DNA from: Lumbricus terrestris
Taxonomy: Eukaryota > Annelida > Clitellata > Crassiclitellata > Lumbricidae
Assembly: GCA_949752735.1 (NCBI GenBank)
Contig: OX457042.1
Coordinates: forward strand, 19,508,083 to 19,572,082
Direction of reading: 5' to 3'
Length of the DNA stretch: 64,000 nucleotides
Program-made: the position numbers and the translations under genes
In this document: piece by piece, positions 40,333-52,100 of the stretch
Numbering within the stretch: position 1 is the stretch's first letter
Layout of the letters: the number at the start of each line of letters is the position of its first letter
The notes under the pieces: generated by a model
The model's input: the letters and a program-made list of their open reading frames with translations, nothing else
What the model was told of the DNA's origin: nothing
Databases searched by the model: none

Positions 40333-43300
40333 CTGGGCACGGCCAGTAACTCCATAGGGCGATACAAGATGGCGTCCGACAGACGAAACGGCGATCAACG
40401 CAGACGGCTTCAGAGCAGCAGACGACATTTTTAGTTGCGTGTATAGGTGGCGCCAGCGTCGACGGCAATGACGTCACACGATCTGCGTTCTCTTGTGATG
40501 CAATCGTCTGATCCATCGGCGGATTGTCTGACGTTGCAAAGAAAGCAGTGACCGTTTTAATGAGGATGAAGTCCGTGATCTCCACGTTAAATCCGTCCGT
40601 CCGTCCGTCCGTCCGTCCGTCCGTCCGTCCGTCCGTCCGTCCGTCCGTCCGTCCGTCCGTCCGTCCGTCCGTCCGTCCATCCATCCATTCGTCCATTTAT
40701 CCGTCCGTCCGTCCGTCCGTCCATTTATCCATCCGTCCGTCCGTCCGTCCGTCCGTCCGTCCGTCCGTCCGTCCGTCCGTCCGTCCGTCCGTCCGTCCGT
40801 CCATCCGTCCATCCGTCAGTCCGTCCGTCCGTCTATCCATCCATCCATAAGAACTTGGAGTGTACAATGAGGTCTTTACTATGGGGTCCTAAGAAATACT
40901 AGGGGTTAAAAGCACCCCTCCCCCACAACTCCCGGCAATCCCCACCTTGCTCATTGCACACACCTGACATCTTTGACTAGCAAACTCATAAATGATAATG
41001 ACAGCTGCGGTAATTAATTAATTAGGCCTATTATCATTATAACTTTGTGTCTCGGAACAAACGCCATTTTATTCCTGTCATATTTACCTTCGACGGTACT
41101 TTCTTCAGCCACTGGTCGGTGGTGAAGACGGTAAATGAAGGAGAACCTATCTCCAAGGTCAAACAACCCCCTCAGACGAACGTACAGGAACCTTGACACC
41201 AGAATCGTTGCGTTTCCCATCGGGGTAGACGACCAGTCATCTGTGTCCCCACTGGTCACGTTCATCAGTCGACCGTGGCGGGGCTCCTTGGGGCCGGGCG
41301 TCCTCCGACGGGCCCCGGTCTCCGTCTGCAATCGGCCGCAGATGGTGCTTGCCACGTCTGTTTCGATGGAGCCCCAGAAGGTTGCTACAGCTGGTGACGT
41401 TGATGTTAGACCATCGTGAACTGAGACGGTGAACAGGTCTGAAATCATTGGATGGATGGATGGATTAGGGATGAATGGATGGATTGGATAGATGGATGAG
41501 CGAGCAATGGATGGATAGATTGATGAAAGGACGGATGGATGTATGGATGATTGAGGGATAGATGAATGAATGAGGTATGGATGCATGGATGGATGAATGG
41601 ATGGATGAGGTATGTATGGATGGATGAATGGATGAGGTATGGATGACTGAGAGATAGATGGATGAATGAGGTATGGATGGATGGATGAATGGATGGATGA
41701 GGTATGTATGGATGGTTGAATGGATGAGGTATGGATGACTGAGAGATAGATGAATGAATGAGGTATGGATAGATGGATGGATGGATGAATGAATGGATGT
41801 GGTATGGATGGATGGATGAATGGATGAGGTATGGATGCATGGATGATTGAGAGATAGATGAATAAATGAGGTATGGATGGATGGATGAATGAATGGATGA
41901 GGTATGGATGTATGGATGATTGAAGGATAGATGAATGGATGAATGTATGGATGGATGGATGAACGGATGAAAAGATGGACGCACGCATTCGCATTTCTTC
42001 CAATTCGTATTTCTGTGTGACCTTGACATTGTTTATAATAACAATTATTTTGAGTTACGAGATAAATATATTAAAACAAACTTGGTAGCCGTTGCCATGG
42101 CTAAGGATATATGCCACCATACTTAGGATAGCTTATCGATGTTACCCTACTAATTTTGCCATGCTATTGTTGCCATGCTAACGTTACCATATTAAACGTC
42201 GTCATAGTTACAGTTTCCATGGAGTAAGTACCGGAAGCAATGGACAAGTTGACGATTTTCATCTCAAGTCTTCGGTCGGGTTCGACGGCGGAAAAAACCC
42301 AGACGCAGTCGAAGAAGCGAGGATTAGATTCATTCTGCAGTTGTTCCGCTTGAGTGAATTCCACGTGACCTTCACGGTCAACCGACCGAAACCGCGAATC
42401 GCTTCCGCAGTCTGAAGACAAGAGTTCAACCATGCATGACGTTTAGAATTCGATTCATTCAGGCGAAACAAAATCTAAATTTGCAGACCGCAGAGAATTC
42501 CGAATTACACCACATAGTCAGTCATTCATGCGAAACGATATTCAAAATGCATGTTGTATTTTTATTTTAAAACCAATTCGTTCGGAATTAATTTCTGATC
42601 AAGACGCGCCCTGGGGCGGCCTCGCTAGAGTTCCGCCATAATATTATGTCAAATGCGTTCTACTGGTGCTGAAGTCGCTAACAAAAACAGCAGCTTATCA
42701 AGCGCTGCATTTAACCGCACAGATTGAGTCATTTTTAAAATCTCCCATGGGGCATCATACCTCTTCTGAGTGCGTCAATGAATCATGCCGAGCTATTCAC
42801 GACCAAGATTGGAAGAATGATTAAGGCCTAGGGTATCTATAAAACGAATCTGATCAATCACTGCTGACATTTATTGTCGAGTCTTCGTATTGGATTTTCA
42901 AGACCAAGACTTGACTATATAAACTCTTGTCCATAAGACTCTTGACTATAAGACTCTTGACTATAGGACTCTTGAATATAAGACTCTTGACTATCAGACT
43001 CTTGACTATAGGACTCTTGAATATAAGACTCTTGACCATAAGACTCTTGGTCTTGGTCTAGAAAATCCAAGACCAAGACTTTGAACGTCAAGATCATATA
43101 TATAACCAGGACCTTTGGTCTCAAGACGAAGACCTTAAAAAGGAACTCGATTGAACCTCTGGAAACCAAGACCTTTGGTGTCACGACCAAGACTGCAAAC
43201 CGAACGACAAAGACCTTAAAAACGAACTCGAGTGGATCTCTGGAGACCAGGACCTCTGTCTCGGTGACAACAAGATTGATTCCTTCCCCTCGCTCCCTAT

Positions 43301-43616
43301 ATCATCATCTCTCTTTTGTTGCTCGTCGCATTCATTTTCTCGTTTTCGTTAGCCGTGCAGTCTATCAGTTAGTCCGTTAGACTATATATTATATATATAT
43401 ATATGTGTGTGTGTTTGTATGGCACCACATCACACGTTTGCTCGTGGCGCTATATGAATCTCGGATTACGTCACTGATCACATCAATTAGTAAGATGTCC
43501 GTAAGGTATAGATGACCCCCTGACCTGTCGAAGGAAGACGGCAATCGAGAAGATTCTCCGATGGACCTAAAGTCAACCATGCATCATCATCATCATCATT
43601 ATCATCGTCGTCGTCG

Positions 43617-43672
<56 letters not shown>

Positions 43673-44853
43673 TCCTCGCCGCCAATACACACTTCCACGT
43701 CTGTATACATGGGTTATATATATATGCAATACATATGTAAATATTTAACGGACAAAGCGCACAAAATGAAATTTAAAAAATACTTCACAGATGCTCTTGC
43801 AAAGGCGCTAAGATGAAATTCCTCATAAAAGAAAATGCGGACTATATTACTAAAGTAAATCGCAGAATTCTGCGTGTCGGAAATCGGGAATATTCGCAGA
43901 AGCTGTTATACGCAAGCCATGGCACTTCTGGCACGCCTGCTACGTACGTGCAACCTCTTGTATTATAGCGCATATACATATATCATAATAATTGTAATCA
44001 TCCAAATTTATTTTGACTATTCATCACCATCAACGTCATTATAGTGATCGTCATCACCATTATTTTCGCATATGTATATACTCCTGCTCACGTACTCAGT
44101 GTGAGAATTGTGGAAAAATAACTGGGGGGTTGGATCATTATCCACTTGGAATTGGGGTGTAAAAAACATACTTTAACATGGGGCTCTAAGAAAGACTGGG
44201 GGGTCGAAACCCCCCAACCCCCGGCAATTCTCACCCTGCACGTACTCATCTATGTAACCCGCTCACCTGAACATATGTGTACCCATTCACTATGAGAGGT
44301 TCACAAAGGCATTCGCCCACATATAATCCCAACCAGCATTTCAAGGCTCAAAGTAGTTAGGTAAGGGCCGCTTCTAGATCGCGTGACTGCGTCAGAAGCG
44401 GCTCTAATATAACTACTTCAAACCAACTCATTCTCCCTTCCACTCAACAATTACCAACCAACCTACTGACGACAAGATCAGCTAAGACATCGAACTATAA
44501 ATCATATTCATAAACCATAGACCAGTTAACTTAATGACCCGAACGTCCATCCATCTGATATACCAAACCGACCCATCCGAACACTCTTCCAAACATCCTA
44601 TACTGAACCCTGGTGAGTTGTAAATGCAGATCGCGCAGATGGTAGCCTACCTCTGAAGTAGACGGTAGCATGGAATCCGAGAACAGGATGGAGACGGGCT
44701 GGAGGAGGTGGAGGCTGCATGGCGGAGGGGTTCCCCAGCTCCTCCCCAGGGGTCGTGAAGCGAAGGCTGACCGCTCCCTTCGCCACCAGGATGGGTCGTT
44801 CGTCGGAGCCACAGCTGCGCTCCATCAATGTACACTGCGTTAAGTCCACCGAC
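40333..44853 (-). CDS. CUB-CUB-LDLa domain protein, cell-surface type, partial at both ends
   Basis: Four minus-strand exons join in frame: 44853-44651, 42411-42232, 41438-41088, 40527-40333. All three junctions between them are phase 1, with consensus splice signals. The first exon carries the end of one CUB domain ([19 protein letters not shown], then GFHATVYFR). Exons two and three carry a second [39 protein letters not shown], then [10 protein letters not shown] and RFSFIYRL, with NVT and NAT sequons. The fourth exon holds a Thr/Pro-containing linker and the first half of an LDL-receptor class A module ([17 protein letters not shown]). CUB-CUB-LDLa is the order in NETO-type receptor auxiliary proteins; LRP12-like proteins also mix these modules. 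The signal peptide, start of CUB1, rest of LDLa and any membrane segment are not found. Family assignment beyond the domains is inference. Confidence 0.8.
40588..40852. repeat. (CCGT)n microsatellite, about 265 bp
   Basis: Long perfect CCGT runs with CCAT variants. It starts 60 bp upstream of the acceptor of the LDLa exon (40527) on the coding strand. The Arg/Pro/Ser/Val-rich and Thr/Asp/Gly/Arg-rich open frames across it are repeat artefacts. Confidence 0.97.
41448..41965. repeat. (GGAT)n-derived minisatellite
   Basis: About 520 bp of GGATGGATGAATG units with a higher-order period marked by GAGGTATGGATG. It begins 9 bp beyond the acceptor of the second CUB-half exon (41438), so on the minus strand it supplies a C/T-rich run before that acceptor. 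Confidence 0.95.
42925..43055. repeat. 15-bp minisatellite (AAGACTCTTGACTAT)
   Basis: About nine units alternating AAGACTCTTGACTAT and AGGACTCTTGAATAT, in the intron between the two upstream CUB exons. Weaker CCAAGAC-type repeats continue to about 43260. Confidence 0.9.
43580..43664. repeat. (CAT)n/(CGT)n followed by (TA)n
   Basis: CATCATCAT and CGTCGTCGT triplets running into a 44-bp TA tract. Intronic. Confidence 0.95.
44097..44238. mobile_element. hAT-type MITE, 142 bp
   Basis: Ends CAGTGTGAGAATTG and, inward from the right, CAGGGTGAGAATTGCC. An exact 8-bp target duplication CACGTACT is at 44089-44096 and 44239-44246. Degenerate relatives are at about 40858-40955 and 61975-62080 (GGGGT, CCTCCC and CAAT..CACC features). 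Confidence 0.85.
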
Positions 44854-44885
44854 CTACAGAACTAACAGCGGAGGCACAGACCTAT

Positions 44886-44937
44886 ATATATGTATATATT
44901 ATATATAATATGTATATATAATATGTATATATAGGCT
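44886..44937. repeat. TATA-rich microsatellite
   Basis: TATATATGTATATA units between the CUB exon and the retrotransposon. Confidence 0.85.
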
Positions 44938-44973
44938 ATGCCACAATCACAGTGCTAAAGTGCAGTGTAAAGT

Positions 44974-47900
44974 TGTGGCGTTTCAGCCACAAGACGATAA
45001 ACTCCGACCGGCTGCCTTGTCAAACTGAAGCTGGAGACAGGCAGGAGCCACGGTGACGCTCCTAAAGCAGCCCAACCGTGTAGTTAGAGTCATTAATAGG
45101 TAAGGCCTAATTTCCCCTAGCAGAAATGCGCTATTAGAGCGCGACCACTGCGCTATTAGAGCGCGACCGTTAGTTAATGCCTGTGGAACACAGCTGGAAG
45201 CAGGCGAGAGCGAAGATGAGGCATTTATAGCCAAATCGCTATGGAACGCTCTTAGGTATTTTAGTACCCGTAGAATAAATGATTTTCTGGCCGTCCAATA
45301 ATCTTAATTTTAGGCGTAGGTTACGTAGAAGTCGTTTGGGAAGCGATAGAAAGAAACCCGGTGACGATCCGACAATAAATGGATTTTTGGCGAAATATCC
45401 AAGATTTTTCACATGCTGAAAAATCGTGCTAAAACAGTGATATTCCGGTGGAATAAAGCCTGCCACACGGTGCTCTGCTATATATGTGGAGTAATGGCGA
45501 TTACTCCATGGGCAATGAATATTAACTCTGTTCGTTTCATTGCTCTCCACGCAGTCCCGGCACGTTGAATTGACATTGCTACGTTGGTTTGTTGGTGTCC
45601 AAACGCTTTCTGGTGAATTTGACGAGAAATATTGTGTCCGGATCGAATTCGCACACGCGAAGGTTATACGTTACCTGCGGTGACGATCGAACGGCGGCCG
45701 ACTGGGCATCGCCCCGCTTCGACGCACCAGGGAGAGTTGGTGGTGGCTCATCCCGTCTTACTTGCAATTGTCTCCTGGCGTACAGCGCCGTGTTTTCTGA
45801 CTGTTGGAGGAGTTTTACTGACTGTCATAGCCAGTGGTATTGGTTTGACGAAGTCGTTGAGTGCTTGTAACGTAAAATAAAGCAGTTTTACCGCCCTGAT
45901 CGAGGCTCCGGCGTCGTGCAGGCCTAGGCACCCTGTCCGCCACGAGCCCGTCAGCATCATACCGGGAAAGTATTGTCACTCGTAAAACTCGTTAGTGCGC
46001 GAATCCTCAGTGGAGGGAAAAGACAAGTATTGCCTCGTGCAGTAACCATTTCTTTCCTCGTGCGACAATTCACTTTTCCATCGAGCGCGCAACCGTCGGT
46101 GAACGGTAAGGCCTCGACCGAGTTAACCACCGCGCCAGGAGAGCGCAGCATTCGGACCGTTGCGGTTATCAGACCTACGACTCCTCGTTGGTGTCCATCG
46201 GATAACCCATATAATATAGCGTATACACTCTGGTCCAGCATCTGCTGCTGAGCGACGGGCCCGGTCTCGTAGGACTCAGCCCCCTACGGACCTCGGCCAC
46301 GCCAGCGAGCGCCTCGCCGCGAAGGCGGTGAAAAACAGAACACGGGTGGAGAGAGACCCGTTGATAGACTTGGTTACTCATAACATTTCGGCCTACGATC
46401 GGAAAGCGGTGTTGGTGACTGCATTGAAAGCTTCCACACCGTCTTGCTTGGACACCGTCCGCCCCGGACGTGCCGTCATTCAGTGTCGCGGGCGCTGCCC
46501 GGACGATCGACGCCTCGTGCGCTTAGTGTATCTTTCGTCATTCCAGCTTGGCTGTGAACTTTGATTCGGATTTAGTGGCACCTTGAAAACAATACACCGG
46601 TTTCGTTGGTTGTTGGTTTGCCTCGGACCGCGCGTTGGATTGAGGGCTCAAAGTTCGTCGCGCCTTCTATTCCCCGCGTGGCCGACCGCCGGCAACGAGT
46701 CTTCGGGCGGCGCACATTCTGCCTCGGCGGATCGTGTAAAACCCATTGCCGTTGACTACGTAAGTGTTGAGTGAAATACCGAAGCAGAATACTACCAATC
46801 GAAAACTTGGGTGAAGTACGTCCCTTCGGGAGCTGTACCGATCCCTGGCCGAAGCGACATCGACTCCGAGTCCTGGTGTCCGTCAGTGGCCTACTCGGTG
46901 AAATTTGACTCTACAGTGGTGAAACCTGCATCAGATCGTGCGCGGCATACGATTTGCCCGTGAAAGTGTCGAGAAAACCGGTCTAGCTCGTCCCGTTCGA
47001 GAGTTAGAGCCGAAAGAGTGAATTTGCCTTGAGAGTGGCGAAAGTGCGTTGCTGTTCTGTTCGCGTGCTATCCCAGCGGTCGCCCGGACGAAGTAGTTGC
47101 GCACTGAATAACTTTGTATCCTGTGGTCGGATCGTTTTGAACTAAGCGACAATCTGGTTCATCTCGACGAGTAGAAGACTTGCCCTGAGAGAGGTTTGTC
47201 TGTATCTGTTACGGTTTCGGCTGTATAGTCTGGTGAGAAGCGCCTCGTGCGTGGAAGGGACTTAGCCGATTTCTCCAGTCTTTCGCCTAGGCCGCGAAGA
47301 CCGGCCGCGCTTTCAGCGGCTTTGCCATCTGTCGTCCGATTCGTTCAATCTTGGTGTCCTATTGTTCGTCCCGACGAGGAGAATACTTTACCTGTGAAAA
47401 GTTAGTCAGTGACGGTTACGGTTTCAACGGTAGAAGCGCGCAAACTTGTTTTCCCCCGGCCTTCGCCTAGCGAGTACAGGCCAGCAACGCAAGACCGAGC
47501 GACCGCGAGAGAGGTCGAAGGTTACCGGAAAACTTTGTCAATTGTTACCCGATCCTTGCAATCTTGGTGTCAGATTGTGCGTCTCGTTGAGTGGGACAAG
47601 TTCGTCGGAAGAGAGTTAAGCGATAACTGGAAGGGTTTCGACGGTAGGAGCTCGCAAAGAGTTTTCCCCGTTCTTTTCCCGTAGAGTTCGGTGACGCGGC
47701 GCCGCGGCCAAGCGAGCGACCGCAGCCGACAGGTCTGTGTGGGCAACGCGCAGTGCCCTAGGTCTGCGAGTGTATTGCGATATTCTTTGACTACCGAATA
47801 TCTTTCCTTTCACCTCTGGTCTTTGAATCGGCTAGTAGCAGAGCCGTTGATACGATCGCTTGGCTATATCAGCCGCCGTTGATCAGCGTTGGTTGAAGTC

Positions 47901-49191
47901 CAAGGTAGATACCGGCCACGATTGGTCGAGTGAGTGTAACTTTGTGAGTTGTTGTGCGATTAACGAAAAGTTGGTGTCAGATTGAACGTCACGCCGAGTT
48001 CTATCTTGTATACGTGCGAGTGTGTTACCTATTCCTTGGGAAGGGCTTCGGAAAGCGATTCTTTGGCCGTCGCCCGTGTATTTCCCTTGTGTTACGTATC
48101 TTTGTGAGTTCTTGTACGATTCCGTTGATCTTGGTGTCGATCGACTCAGCACACCAAGACGACCGTGACTGTAACGCCTGTGAGAGAGTATCCTTGGTGG
48201 ATCAAACGGTGAAGGCTCGACAAGCTTTACTTCGCCGAAACTACGGTTTTCCCCGCCCGGTCGAGGAATTCGTAGTCGCAAAGTTAGGGTTAAACAAAGC
48301 TGCCCTAACCGCTCCCTGTAATTTACGCAGCGTGTCCCGGTTCCATAAGTCATAAGTTAATTTAGTTAAGGAAGTTGTGTATCCCTTAGCCAATTTTTAA
48401 GCCCCCTATACGGGAGCGATGCTGGTCTGTGGACAGTAATCGCGGGTCAGAAGCGATACAAAAGTCAGTTACCGTTGGCGCCTGTTGCGGCGAAAGAGTC
48501 GACAGTCCCGAGTACGAGTGTGCGCCTTTCTTGTGGGATAGCGCAGAGTTGAGCGAGAAACAAGTACGCAAGCGCCTGGCAAGCGCCGTATTCCTGGTTA
48601 CGGTTAACTTCGCTGTTGCGCGAATTGTGAAATAGTTTCGCTTCCCAGCGAACTATACGGGTGGTCTCCCTTAAGGCCTGGTACCAGAAAAACATATACG
48701 AAGAATTTGACTGTCCTGTTGCGGACAAAGGACAATGGTAGTGTCTCAGTACAGAATAGGGTTGAATCCCCTAGAGTGGAGTTGGTGTCGCCTTCTGTGG
48801 CCGACCTCATGGCAGCGCCAGGTATTACCTGTTAGAAGTGACGGCGCGTCGGGGGCTCGATGTAGCATGGTGCGGAAGAGAACAGATCATGCGGAGGAGA
48901 AGGCGAAGTTGGCAGCCGTGAAAAGGAGCTCTAAGCGAGGGACCTCTGCCCGAAGAGTGAACCCTGTTTCGAGGATTGGCCATCCTGGAGCTCGGGATGT
49001 TACCCCCAAGGTGGCCGCGGGCGGGGCAGCATCAGGATCCGACGCTACAGAGCTATACACCTTGTTCCGAGCCTCTTTGCCGAGACGTTCTTCTCCAGTG
49101 GCACAGATGCGAGTAGAGGATATGACCGATGGGTCAGATTACGAGGCAAGGCACCGTGTTGCCCGCGAGCGGAACGACGACGAACGTTACA
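44974..49191 (+). repeat. 5' LTR, 4218 bp
   Basis: Begins TGTGGCGTTTCAGCCACA, a 6-bp-stem hairpin at the very end, and ends GAACGTTACA. It contains two tandem hairpins (GCGCTATTAGAGCGC at 45128-45142 and 45150-45164), AATAAA at 45274-45279 and 45876-45881, and a TATA-like CTATATATG at 45478-45486, which is one candidate promoter. It also contains the first 152 codons of the Gag-Pol frame (48735-49191). Four kilobases is very long for an animal Ty3/gypsy LTR. Confidence 0.95.
47150..48140 (+). repeat. Diverged ~210-bp tandem repeats inside the LTR
   Basis: Recurring block: CTTGGTGTC (47355, 47562, 47974 as GTTGGTGTC, 48130), then TTGTnCGTC, CGACGAG, GTTACGGTTTC, an AACGGTAGAAGCGCGCAAA-like block and CTTCGCCTAG. 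Copies start near 47150, 47350, 47560, 47970 and 48120. The same series is present in the 3' LTR. Function unknown; untranslated leader or regulatory DNA is likely. Confidence 0.6.
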
Positions 49192-52100
49192 GTGGTACCA
49201 GAAGTGGGGTCTTTGCAAACACTTCTGAGGTGGTACCTGCGGTTGAGTCCGGTCGGATCGAAGGAGATTCGGAGGCCGAGAGAGATGCCTATGGCGATCT
49301 TGGGCGTCTTGACTACCGGCCTGTTGACTATTTTGGTGCACGTCCAAAGGTTCGGCCACAAGTCTCGACTGGTGATTTGATAACGCTTGATGGAGTTGGT
49401 TCGTTTGAATCGGTTGGTGGACGTCCACGTTCTGCAACGTCTGGAGTTGAGAACTGGCTACGATCTGTTCCTGAGGTTGGCGCTGGAAGCCAAACGAGAG
49501 TATTGCGAAGTCATGTTACGCCTGTGCCTAGTAGAGAGACTGTACGGTCCCGGCTACCTGTGGTGTCTGAAGACGCAAGGGCGTTGAATCTGGTTCGCGA
49601 CACGAGCGAAAGGCAAAGTCCTCGAGCTTCCCGCTCGGAGGCAAGTGAACGTGCTTCAGCTGTGGGTGAAGCGAGTGGTGAATTTCGGTCTCGACGGAGA
49701 GACGCGGAAGAGATTGATGTGAAAGCGGAGCTGCTAGCCTTACGACAAGGTTTGGCGTGGATGATGAGGAAGTTGGAGGAACGGCCAGCGCCAGTGGCAC
49801 GGGAAGAGGATTCGATGCGAGTGCAGTTGTCGAGAGCAGAGAGTTACCCCGAGCATCGAGAGGCCCGTAGAGAGACGGTGCCGATGGAAGTATGGTCTCG
49901 CGTGCAAGGACCGCCGGAGGTCCGACGCTTGACGGAAAGTTACCGTGAACCAGAGGTTACGAGAAGACCTGCACGGGTTCGTGACTCTACGGTCCCTATG
50001 GAAGTACGGTCGAACGTTGAAACGGAATACCGAGACTTACCGAGTGTGGCTCCGAGACCGGCGAAGGCCAGGGCACGGATAATGTCGTCAGACGATGCAT
50101 CTACCGAGGCTGATATTAATTATCGGAAGATGACGCCTGAACGGAAAAAGGTAAGCCGGCAAGCTTACAAGGCGGGTGAACGGCCGCGTACGTTGAGATT
50201 TGACGACGTGAATGGTAACAAAAAGGCAGCCGCGCTGGTGCCTAAGGGTAAAGAGGTACGAGAATCTGGTCGCCCCGTTCGTGAAGCAGTGGAGCAAAGA
50301 CCGCGTCGGTCGGCGAGGCTAACCAAGAAGCCTGAGAAGGAGCCGTCGAGTGAAGAAGACAGCTCACCAGTAAGGCCTTTTGGTCGAACGCGTAAGAAAG
50401 CGGTGGCGCTTGGGAGGAGCAAACCCAGCGGCCATCGCGGGAGTCCGAGTTCAGGAGATGACGACGACTCCGGTGACGACAGTGATCGCCCGCGACGAAG
50501 TCATCGCAGGGTGGGAGTACGACGGTCGCCTGTTGATCGTAAGAAAAGCACGACGGCGGCTGATCGTGGGATTCGTATCAAGTTGGAAAAGTACGATGGG
50601 AAGACAGCGATTGCTGCCTTTCTGGCCAAATTCGAAGTCTGTGCCCGGTGCAATAACTGGAGTGATCGGGAGAAGGCCGACCAGTTGATGTGCGCACTGA
50701 CGGGTCCGGCGTCGCAGCTGTTATGGGACATGGGTGCCCAGAAGGATGTTACGTGGCAGTCGTTGGTAGAAGAACTAAAGGCCAGATATGGATCGGATGA
50801 ACAGACGAGTCTGTATCGGGTAAAGCTTCGGGCTTACCGACAGGGCCCAGGAGAATCGTTAAGTGCTGTAGTGCAAGAGGTAAGACGTTTAATGGTCTTA
50901 GCCTACCCAGGTCCCACGAATGAAGTTGTCGAGACGGTCGCTTGCGACGCGTTTATGGATGCGTTGTTGAATCAGGAGTTGGCTCAGAAGGTGAGGGAAC
51001 GAGAACCCGTTAACCTAGAGTCGGCTTACAAACACGCAGTCCGGTTAGAAGCGTACGGTCGTCCGGCCACGTCTGGAGTGGAGGTCGACCGGAGACATGG
51101 CAGGGTGAAGACGACGAAAGAGGCCCCAGCGACGAGTGAACAGCAGAATCGTCGCGTGGAGGATCTCGAGCGAAAGTTAGAAAATCTGACAAGAGAACTG
51201 GGTCGGATAAACATGAGACAGGATTCTGGAGTACAGACAGGAAAACCGATGCAGTACGACAGGTGGAATAATCCGGGTAGGGCACCGGATGGGCCGTGGC
51301 GAGGTGAGCGGCCGGCGTTTCAACGTCGCGACGTTCAGCCGGACCGCTGGCGAAACTCGGAGATCGAATGTTTCCGGTGTCGATGTAAAGGGCATGTGGT
51401 CAGAGATTGTCCGCAGCCTGCGCCTGAGCGGAGAGAGGATACGAAAGGCACGGAGCCTGTGAAGAGTGAACCGGTGCATGAGCAGTCGCAGAATCGTATG
51501 GTGCGAGGTAGCCGAATGGCTTACGTTGTTGCCCGCCTGGAGGGAACACGTCGAAACTGTCTCCTTGATTCTGGTAGTGAATTGTCCCTGGTTCCCCGGT
51601 CGTTTGTGTCTCCTGGTAAAGTGACGTCGTCCAGTCAGCGTTTACTGGCTGCGAACGGTAGTGAAATTCGTGTAGACGGTGAAGCTACGTTGAGACTTGG
51701 CATTGGTAAACAGTGGTACGCCTTACCTTGTCTGGTTACGGACCAAGTGACTGAGGTCATCTTGGGATTGTCATGGCTAGAGGTGAACCAGGCTCGTTGG
51801 GACTTCTCTGGTCGTTGCGTCTTTTTGGGCGACAGAAAGATCCCGTTGAAAGAGTTGTCTACCGAACTGATGTGTCGTAGGGTTATCGTGCAAAGCGATA
51901 CTGTGGTCCCGGCTAGATGTGAACTGAACGTTCCGATGTCTGTGGTGTATCCCCATTTGCAAGCTGATACGGAAGCTTGGACAACTACGCCTACTGAAGT
52001 GTCCAGAGGCTTGGTGATTGGTCGAACTCTAGTGACAGGCAAAGAGTCGACGGTGTACATTCGGATGGTGAACGTTAGCGACAACGATGTGGTGGTTGGT

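Noticed and set aside
40474..40850. Open frames on both strands of the CCGT array (Thr/Asp/Gly/Arg-rich and Arg/Pro/Ser/Val-rich)
   Set aside because: They are the translation of a 4-bp microsatellite; only the part below 40527 on the minus strand is an exon.
41445..42029. Long Ser/Ile/His/Pro-rich minus-strand frames over 41445-42029
   Set aside because: They come from the GGAT repeat array; the real exon begins at 41438 after a splice acceptor.
43389..43580. Candidate extra CUB-gene exon on the minus strand
   Set aside because: The exons at 44651 and 42411 already join in phase across a conserved CUB start (Asp-Cys-Gly), leaving no room for it.
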